A stretch of DNA of 11,348 nucleotides. Origin: Bacillota bacterium. GTDB taxonomy: Bacteria > Bacillota > Bacilli > Bacillales > Bacillaceae_J. The notes beneath the pieces are model-generated. The model searched no databases. It was not told the DNA's origin and saw only the letters and a program-made list of their open reading frames with translations. Positions 6,768 through 11,348 of this stretch are shown piece by piece. The stretch lies in the NCBI GenBank assembly GCA_023457235.1, contig JAEWMK010000545.1, positions 1 through 11,348 of the forward strand, read 5' to 3'. Position 1 is the stretch's first letter, and every line of letters starts with the position of its first letter. Both the position numbers and the translations under genes were made by a program.

Positions 6768-7823
6768 ATGAAAATGAAAAAGTGGTTATCATTTTTACTT
6801 GTTGGATTGCTAGCATTTACACTTGCTGCATGCTCATCAGGTAAACAAACTGCTGGAAATGGACAGAGTCAATCTGGTGAAAGTGGCAGTGGTGACGGAC
6901 CTACAGAAACATACAAACTAAAAATGTCTGTTACAACTTCCGATACAAGCGCTTGGTCTTTAGGGGCGAAAAAATTTGCTGAGGAAGTTAAGGGAAAATC
7001 TAACGGTAGAATTGTGATCGATGTATTCCCGAATGAGCAATTGTCGGGGGGAGACCAAGGAAAGGGCGTTGAAATGCTAATCAGAGGAACAACCGACCTT
7101 TCATACCATTCAACTATTATTTACTCAATCATCGACGAGCGTTTTGGGGTAGTAAGTGCACCATTCCTATTCAAGAACCATGAAGAAGCGGATGCATCTC
7201 TTGCTGGTGAAGGTGGAGAAGCAATCAATAATTTACTATTAGAAAAAGGTGTACAACCATTAGGCTTTGGTGAAAATGGCTTCCGCCAAGTAACCAATAG
7301 TAAGCATGCAATCACATCCCCAGGGGATATAGCAGGACTAAAAATTCGTATCCCTGGAATAAAAATGTATGTTGACCTTTGGAAACAATTAGGAGCAGAC
7401 CCAACAACAATGGCTTTCTCTGAAGTGTTTACTGCTCTTCAACAAGGGACAATTGATGGACAAGAGAATCCAGTTGATGTTATTCATTCATCAAAGTTAA
7501 ATGAGGTTCAAAATTATATCTCTTTATGGAACTATTCATATGATCCACTTGTTTTGGGTATGAATAAAAAGCTATTTGATTCAATGCATCCGGAAGACCA
7601 AAAGATAATTCAAGAAGCAGCTAAAGCTGCAAATGAATACCAAATTAACCTAACAAGGGAAAATGAAGCAAAACAAATTGAGGAACTAAAAGCAGCTGAA
7701 ATGGAGTTCTATACACCTACTGAAGAAGAGATGGGAGCATTCCGAAAAGCAGTAGAACCAGTATACGAACAGTATGAATCTGTATGGGGTACTGATTTAT
7801 TAAACGCATTTCGTTCAAAATAA
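6768..7823 (+). CDS. dctP: TRAP transporter solute-binding lipoprotein, DctP family
   Basis: This 351-aa extracytoplasmic receptor captures a small carboxylate and delivers it to the DctQM membrane subunits. A lipoprotein signal peptide ends in the lipobox LAAC, with lipidated Cys22, and a Gly/Ser-rich linker (about 23-45) tethers it to the outer face of the membrane, the usual form in Gram-positive bacteria. DctP hallmarks are GFRQVTNS (171-178) and LKIRIPG (191-197), whose Arg194 is the conserved carboxylate-binding residue. The long hinge region MAFSEVFTALQQGTIDGQEN is at 215-234. ATG 6768 is chosen because AAGGGGGAG (6754-6762) sits 5 nt upstream. The stop is followed by a nested hairpin, so it may be made in excess over the membrane subunits. 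C4-dicarboxylate is only the family default; specificity cannot be read from sequence. Confidence 0.92.
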   Translation: MKMKKWLSFLLVGLLAFTLAACSSGKQTAGNGQSQSGESGSGDGPTETYKLKMSVTTSDTSAWSLGAKKFAEEVKGKSNGRIVIDVFPNEQLSGGDQGKGVEMLIRGTTDLSYHSTIIYSIIDERFGVVSAPFLFKNHEEADASLAGEGGEAINNLLLEKGVQPLGFGENGFRQVTNSKHAITSPGDIAGLKIRIPGIKMYVDLWKQLGADPTTMAFSEVFTALQQGTIDGQENPVDVIHSSKLNEVQNYISLWNYSYDPLVLGMNKKLFDSMHPEDQKIIQEAAKAANEYQINLTRENEAKQIEELKAAEMEFYTPTEEEMGAFRKAVEPVYEQYESVWGTDLLNAFRSK

Positions 7824-7842
7824 TAGATAACAATTAATAAGA

Positions 7843-7908
7843 AAAGGGCTGTCCTAATCTATTGGTATCCCGTTCGTGGATGCCAAGCATATCTTGGGGC
7901 AGCCCCTT
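7843..7908 (+). promoter_or_regulatory. Nested hairpin between dctP and dctQ (attenuator or mRNA stabiliser)
   Basis: An outer 12-pair stem joins 7846-7857 with 7894-7905 (GGGCTG/CAGCCC core, two G-T pairs). Inside it an independent 9-pair stem joins 7862-7870 with 7878-7886 (one G-T pair, CGTTCGT loop). The T-rich stretch that follows is interrupted (CTTACTCTACATTTTTCTTT), so read-through into dctQM is expected. Such a structure would raise receptor over permease levels by partial termination or by protecting the dctP 3' end. I cannot tell whether it also belongs to a dispersed repeat family. Confidence 0.55.
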
Positions 7909-7941
7909 ACTCTACATTTTTCTTTATTGGAGTGATTCCTT

Positions 7942-8436
7942 TTGCTTATTGTAAGTATGATCCTAAGAAAAATAGAACATAGTTTACTTGTCTTAAGTAT
8001 TTCAGTCATGTCTATTATTGCATTTGCCAACGTGATTTCCCGTTATTTTTTAAACACTTCTTTTTCCTTCACTGAAGAAATAACAATTAATTTGTTTGTT
8101 CTCTTAGTATTAATGGGAACTTCGGTTGGTATTAGAGAAAGGTCACATTTAGGTTTTAGTTTAATTTTCGATAGCATGCCACGAGGGTTAAAGTTGATTT
8201 TTAGCATTGTTTTAGGATTCATTTCTACAGCAATTTTTTCAATCGTAACTTACTTTGGTTACGATATGGTGCAATTTCAAATGATGTTAAATCAAACGAC
8301 GGCATCACTTGGTTGGCCACAATGGATTTTTTCACTTTCTTTACCAATAGGCAGCCTTTTTTGCATTTATCGGGTGATTGAGGCGACAATAAAAGAAGCG
8401 AAGGAAATTCTCAATGAAAGTGGGCAACACGCATGA
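7942..8436 (+). CDS. dctQ: TRAP transporter small membrane subunit, DctQ family
   Basis: This 164-aa subunit bridges the DctP receptor and the DctM channel. Four membrane helices are visible at about 13-34, 46-64, 86-106 and 126-148. The family pattern is seen as NVISRYF (30-36), the TEE turn (44-46) and GIRERSHLG (63-71). The start is a TTG at 7942: GGAGTGA at 7929-7935 lies 6 nt before it, whereas the first in-frame ATG (7957) would be 21 nt away. Its last four bases, ATGA, are shared with the dctM start, indicating translational coupling and equal stoichiometry with dctM. Length is normal for the family. Confidence 0.88.
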   Translation: MLIVSMILRKIEHSLLVLSISVMSIIAFANVISRYFLNTSFSFTEEITINLFVLLVLMGTSVGIRERSHLGFSLIFDSMPRGLKLIFSIVLGFISTAIFSIVTYFGYDMVQFQMMLNQTTASLGWPQWIFSLSLPIGSLFCIYRVIEATIKEAKEILNESGQHA

Positions 8437-9776
8437 TTGCATGGACTTTATTTAGCTTACTCATAATCTTTTTACTTATTAATCTTCCAATCGGGATATC
8501 GTTATTAGCTTCGGCAATAATAACAACTATAATATTTGATGGATTTTCATCTTTATCCATGGTTACGGATATCATGTATGCAAGTGTTGCGAAGTTTACA
8601 CTATTAGCAATTCCATTTTTCATCTTTGCCGGTGTTATTATGGAAGAAGCCGGGATCTCAAAAAGGCTAATTCATTTTGCCAACGTTTGCGTCGGCCACA
8701 GAAAAAGTGGTATTGCGATGGTAACTGTTTTTACAGCCATCTTTTTCGCAGCGATTTCTGGTTCAGGTCCCGCAACAGTTGCTGCATTAGGTGGTATATT
8801 AATACCTGCTCTAATTAAAAATGGGTATTCAGCACGTTCGGCCTCAGGTTTACTTGCGAGCTCTGGATCGATTGGAATTATTATTCCACCAAGTATCGCT
8901 TTTATTGTCTTTGCCGTAGTTGCTGGGGATCAAATCCCTGTATCCATTGGTCGACTATTTGTTGCTGGTGTCATACCAGGTCTTCTTTTGGGATTGGTAT
9001 TTTTCCTTGCAGCAGTTTATGTAAAAGGACGCGAGAATAAAAAGTCGACTGGATTAGGTCAAGCTGCTGTTACAATTGATCAGGAATTTGTAACACAACG
9101 AAAAGCGACATTATTAGAAGTTTTTAAAGCTTTTATTGATGCATTTTGGGGTTTATTAATCCCAGTTATTATCTTAGGTGGAATATACGGTGGTATTTTT
9201 ACACCAACTGAAGCAGCAGTTGTAGCAGTATTTTATGGATTATTTGTTGGTTTCTTCATCTATAAAGAGTTGAAATTTAAAAATATGATAGCTATGTTAG
9301 TTTCTTCCGGCGTTCAGACTGCGGTAGTTATGTTTATTGTTAGTTCTGCCTCCGTATTCGCTTATATCATTACAAAGGAACAAATCGCTGCAGATATCTC
9401 TCGTTCATTGCTTGCTATCTCAGATAATTCATTCGTTATTTTAATAGTCATAAATATTATTCTATTAATTGCCGGGATGTTTATTGATGCGATTTCTGCT
9501 TATTACTTATTTGTACCAATTTTACTTCCGGTTATCTTGGAACTTGGTGTTGATCCAACCGTATTTGGTGTATTTATGACGATTAACTTAGCAATTGGTT
9601 TGTTTACACCGCCGGTAGGAGTTAACTTGTATGTTGCGGCTGGTATTTCAAAAATTTCATTAAAGGAAATTTCTGTGGGTACTTGGCCATTTATCGTGGC
9701 GGCATTATTTGTACTTATTTTAGCTACTTATATTCCTGCAATTTCAACATGGCTACCTAATTTAATGAATATGTAA
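8433..9776 (+). CDS. dctM: TRAP transporter large membrane subunit, DctM family
   Basis: This 447-aa polytopic transport subunit has the usual family length and about 11-12 hydrophobic helices. It moves the substrate with Na+ in TRAP systems. Family signatures are intact: SGSGPATVAALGG (109-121), GSIGIIIPPS (145-154), GIFTPTEAAVVA (254-265), GMFIDAISA (348-356) and GLFTPPVGVNLYVA (389-402). These Gly/Pro/Thr-rich re-entrant loops form the cation and substrate sites of the superfamily. It starts within dctQ (ATGA overlap) with only a weak GTGGG element upstream, so it probably depends on translation of dctQ. There is no terminator between it and the following BASS gene; only a 4-bp CCCC/GGGG hairpin lies at 9779-9792, so the BASS gene is likely co-transcribed. 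Confidence 0.92.
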   Translation: MIAWTLFSLLIIFLLINLPIGISLLASAIITTIIFDGFSSLSMVTDIMYASVAKFTLLAIPFFIFAGVIMEEAGISKRLIHFANVCVGHRKSGIAMVTVFTAIFFAAISGSGPATVAALGGILIPALIKNGYSARSASGLLASSGSIGIIIPPSIAFIVFAVVAGDQIPVSIGRLFVAGVIPGLLLGLVFFLAAVYVKGRENKKSTGLGQAAVTIDQEFVTQRKATLLEVFKAFIDAFWGLLIPVIILGGIYGGIFTPTEAAVVAVFYGLFVGFFIYKELKFKNMIAMLVSSGVQTAVVMFIVSSASVFAYIITKEQIAADISRSLLAISDNSFVILIVINIILLIAGMFIDAISAYYLFVPILLPVILELGVDPTVFGVFMTINLAIGLFTPPVGVNLYVAAGISKISLKEISVGTWPFIVAALFVLILATYIPAISTWLPNLMNM

Positions 9777-9807
9777 AACCCCTTTCGTGGGGATAGAAAA
9801 GTGAGGA

Positions 9808-10776
9808 ATGAAGTTGAAGCTATTTCAAGCCATTGTTGCCATAATTTCAAAATACTTACCTCTATGGATTCTGCTCATGTCGGTTATTGCTTATTTTGCA
9901 CCGCAATTATTTGTTGGCATCCGCGGCCTGACTGGACCTGCTTTAAGTATTATTTTCTTATTAATGGGAATGGCACTTTCAACTAAAAGTTTACTATTTG
10001 TTTTAAACAATCCGAAGGATGCTTTTACAGGAGTATTAATTAAGTGGACAGTAACCGTAGGCTTTTCAATATTCATAGCTTATGCCTTTTTTTCAAGCTA
10101 TCCTGAAATTGCGACGGGAATTATTATGGCAGGGACTGTATCTAGCGGAACATCAGCTAATCTTTACTCGTTTATAGCAGGCGGGGAAGTTGCCTTAAGC
10201 ATTACGATGGCAACACTTGATACATTGATTGCACCCGTGTTAACACCTACACTTGTTCGTGGATTTGCAGGACAATTTATTGAGGTTTAATTTTTACCTT
10301 TATTTTTAAATATAATCTATATTGTTTTACTGCCGATTTTTGCAGGTCTATTTATTCAGTGGAAGTGGAAAGAAAAGGTTGATATTATTCGACCTTACAC
10401 TTCATTTGTATCCACGATAGCTTTACTCATAGTCGTCTTATCTGTGGTATCAAGTGCACAGGCTACTTTTAAGGATAATATAGCGCTATTACCGATGATC
10501 TTTTTTGCTGTATTTTTCCAAGTTTCGGTACCAATGGGGTTAGGCTACATTTTGGCAAAGTTGATAAGAGTCCGTGAAGAAAATTGCAGAGCTATTCTTT
10601 TTCATACAGGTATTTGCAACACAGCCTTATCTGCAACACTTTCAATGCAGCATGTGAGTTCAGTTGCAGCTGTACCTTCTGTAGCAAATATGATTATCAA
10701 TTTAACACTTGGTGCTTTGGTGGCAAATTTATTTGCCTTTAAATTTCAAATTCAAAAAGAAGTTGAAAATTTGTAG
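9808..10776 (+). pseudogene. BASS-family (bile acid:sodium symporter-like) transporter interrupted by an in-frame TAA
   Basis: The first half (160 aa, 9808-10290) and the second half (161 codons, 10291-10773) lie in the same frame. They are split only by TAA at 10288-10290; together they would be about 322 aa, the normal length of YocS/PanS-type BASS permeases. The N-half shows GMALSTKSL (54-62) and GTSANLYSFIAGGEVALS (114-131); the C-half continues with LPIFAGLF and GICNTALSATLSMQHVSS. The break follows TLVRGFAGQFIEV, at a variable loop position where relatives carry small or polar residues. No frameshift is needed. Where canonical BASS proteins have Na+ ligands Gln and Glu-x3-Gln, this protein has K79 and H266-x3-C270. 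Start: ATG 9808 has GAGG only 1 nt upstream, while TTG 9814 has 6-nt spacing. It probably forms the tail of the TRAP transcript. A sequencing error or a recent nonsense mutation are both possible. Confidence 0.8.
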
Positions 10777-10789
10777 TTTTATAGAATGT

Positions 10790-10827
10790 AAAAAAGCAAC
10801 GTTTCAATATTGAGGCGGTGCTTTTTT
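10790..10827. terminator. Bidirectional terminator between convergent genes
   Basis: AAAAAAGCA (10790-10798) pairs with TGCTTTTTT (10819-10827). After one A-G mismatch the stem continues as CGTTTCA/TGAGGCG around an ATAT loop. A T tract follows on the plus strand, and the A tract on the other side gives a T tract on the minus strand, so it can end both the BASS transcript and the minus-strand membrane protein gene, whose stop codon is 2 nt away. Confidence 0.8.
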
Positions 10828-10829
10828 GA

Positions 10830-11288
10830 TCATTTTTTGGATTGCGACCAAGTATAAAAAGAATAAATGATAATTAGAAACACCATATAGCCAATAAATG
10901 AATTGAGGTGCTCCCATGATTCATGATGCACAAATAATCCATACGCTTCGGCTTGTCTTTCGGCTACAGCCATGAAAATGCTTAGTAAAAAAATGAGGAC
11001 AACCTTTTTCCGAAATTTCAGTCTATTGCAGGCCGTGAGAAAGATCGCTGTAAAGAAAGGAAGTGCCACTAAAGTAAAGGCAATATTAATTGTAAAAATT
11101 GTTGGAAATGGCCGTATCGGAAAGGAATAAAGCCCCTTTCCAACAAAGTATAGGTCTAAATATGTTCCAAAGAGAGAGGCCAAAACCATGGCTGGAATTA
11201 GGTTATGAAACTGATTAATCCAAGATGGAAATGGCTTCTTTCGTACTCGCCGCAAGTTCGAGCCTTTCGAGTGTTTTACAATATTCAT
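10830..11288 (-). CDS. Small multi-spanning membrane protein, probably CBO0543-like (152 aa)
   Basis: The protein has four hydrophobic helices, roughly LIPAMVLASLFGTYLDLYFVG, INIAFTLVALPFFTAIFLTA, KKVVLIFLLSIFMAVAERQA and SFIGYMVFLIIIYSFYTW. It carries polar motifs TYLDLYFVGKGLYSFPIRPFP and HHESWEHLNS that resemble the uncharacterised Bacillus/Clostridium CBO0543 membrane family. Function is unknown. The start chosen is ATG at 11288 because GGAGAG lies 7 nt upstream (11296-11301); the ATG at 11303 has no ribosome binding site. The first 25 residues overlap another ORF in a different frame and are very basic (KHSKGSNLRRVRKK), so the true start could be further in, for example TTG at 11255 with AAAGG 7 nt before it. 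It converges on the BASS gene and shares its terminator. Confidence 0.7.
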   Translation of the reverse strand: MNIVKHSKGSNLRRVRKKPFPSWINQFHNLIPAMVLASLFGTYLDLYFVGKGLYSFPIRPFPTIFTINIAFTLVALPFFTAIFLTACNRLKFRKKVVLIFLLSIFMAVAERQAEAYGLFVHHESWEHLNSFIGYMVFLIIIYSFYTWSQSKK

Positions 11289-11348
11289 TTTCAATCTCTC
11301 CATCTACTGTTTCTTTTGAATCTATTAAGTAATGGATAACTTCCCAAC
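11215..11348 (-). CDS. 3' end of a small unrecognised ORF running in from the right edge
   Basis: Reading the minus strand from 11346, 43 sense codons precede TAA at 11215-11217, giving WEVIHYLIDSKETV followed by an acidic, helix-prone tail ending KEAISILD. It is open to the window edge, so its start and full length are unknown. The composition (rich in GAA, few rare residues, amphipathic spacing) looks coding, more so than the out-of-frame N-terminus of the membrane protein that overlaps its last 74 bases. The ribosome binding site GGAGAG for that next gene lies inside this ORF, which would couple the two. I do not recognise the family. Confidence 0.45.
   Translation of the reverse strand, partial: WEVIHYLIDSKETVDGEIENEYCKTLERLELAASTKEAISILD

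Noticed and set aside
7843..7908. Riboswitch between dctP and dctQ
   Set aside because: It is a simple nested hairpin without any conserved aptamer core I recognise, and it lies after a gene rather than in a leader.
9801..9986. GTG-initiated 61-codon frame overlapping the start of the BASS gene
   Set aside because: Its translation has no family resemblance, while the overlapping frame gives clear BASS sequence.
10291..10443. Separate spacer or new gene after the BASS stop codon
   Set aside because: The original frame stays open and continues family-like membrane sequence, so a nonsense codon in one gene is the simpler reading.
2..11348. Mobile element or defence island
   Set aside because: No transposase, integrase, terminal repeats, tRNA att site, toxin-antitoxin pair or nuclease is visible, and base composition looks even across the window.

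Overview
The window is AT-rich, with strong purine-rich ribosome binding sites and an endospore germination permease, so it most likely comes from the chromosome of a spore-forming Bacillaceae species (Bacillus or a close genus). I see no rRNA, tRNA, CRISPR array, insertion sequence or phage gene.

Layout. (1) 2-823: the C-terminal three quarters of a GerAB-type spore germination permease, closed by a hairpin. (2) 888-1037, minus strand: an unrecognised 49-aa, very basic, Trp-rich small ORF with a good ribosome binding site. (3) 1317-6552: three collinear signalling genes. The first is a membrane hybrid histidine kinase (4HB-like sensor, HAMP, GAF, coiled coil, HisKA, HATPase, REC). The second is a CheR-type methyltransferase. 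The third is a soluble REC-PAS-HisKA-HATPase kinase. A terminator follows. (4) 6638-9776: a TRAP transporter (DctP lipoprotein, DctQ, DctM) with its own sigma-A-like promoter, a palindrome inside a second candidate promoter, and a nested hairpin between dctP and dctQM. (5) 9808-10776: a BASS-family (bile acid:sodium symporter-like) transporter interrupted by one in-frame TAA. (6) 10830-11348, minus strand: a small multi-spanning membrane protein convergent with the BASS gene, and overlapping it at the window edge the 3' end of another small ORF.

How the genes may work together. The kinase plus CheR pair resembles the RsbK-RsbM pair of the Bacillus cereus group, where a CheR-like enzyme methylates a hybrid kinase that controls sigma-B through RsbY (REC-PP2C). 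Here the third gene keeps the REC domain but carries a PAS kinase instead of a PP2C phosphatase. The chain would therefore pass phosphoryl groups on, perhaps into a Spo0F-type phosphorelay, rather than to an anti-sigma switch. No DNA-binding output, Hpt protein or CheB demethylase is in the window. A heptad-repeated Glu-Glu-Leu coiled coil between the GAF and HisKA domains is an attractive methylation target. The TRAP genes have a separate promoter, and any regulatory link to the kinases is inference from adjacency.
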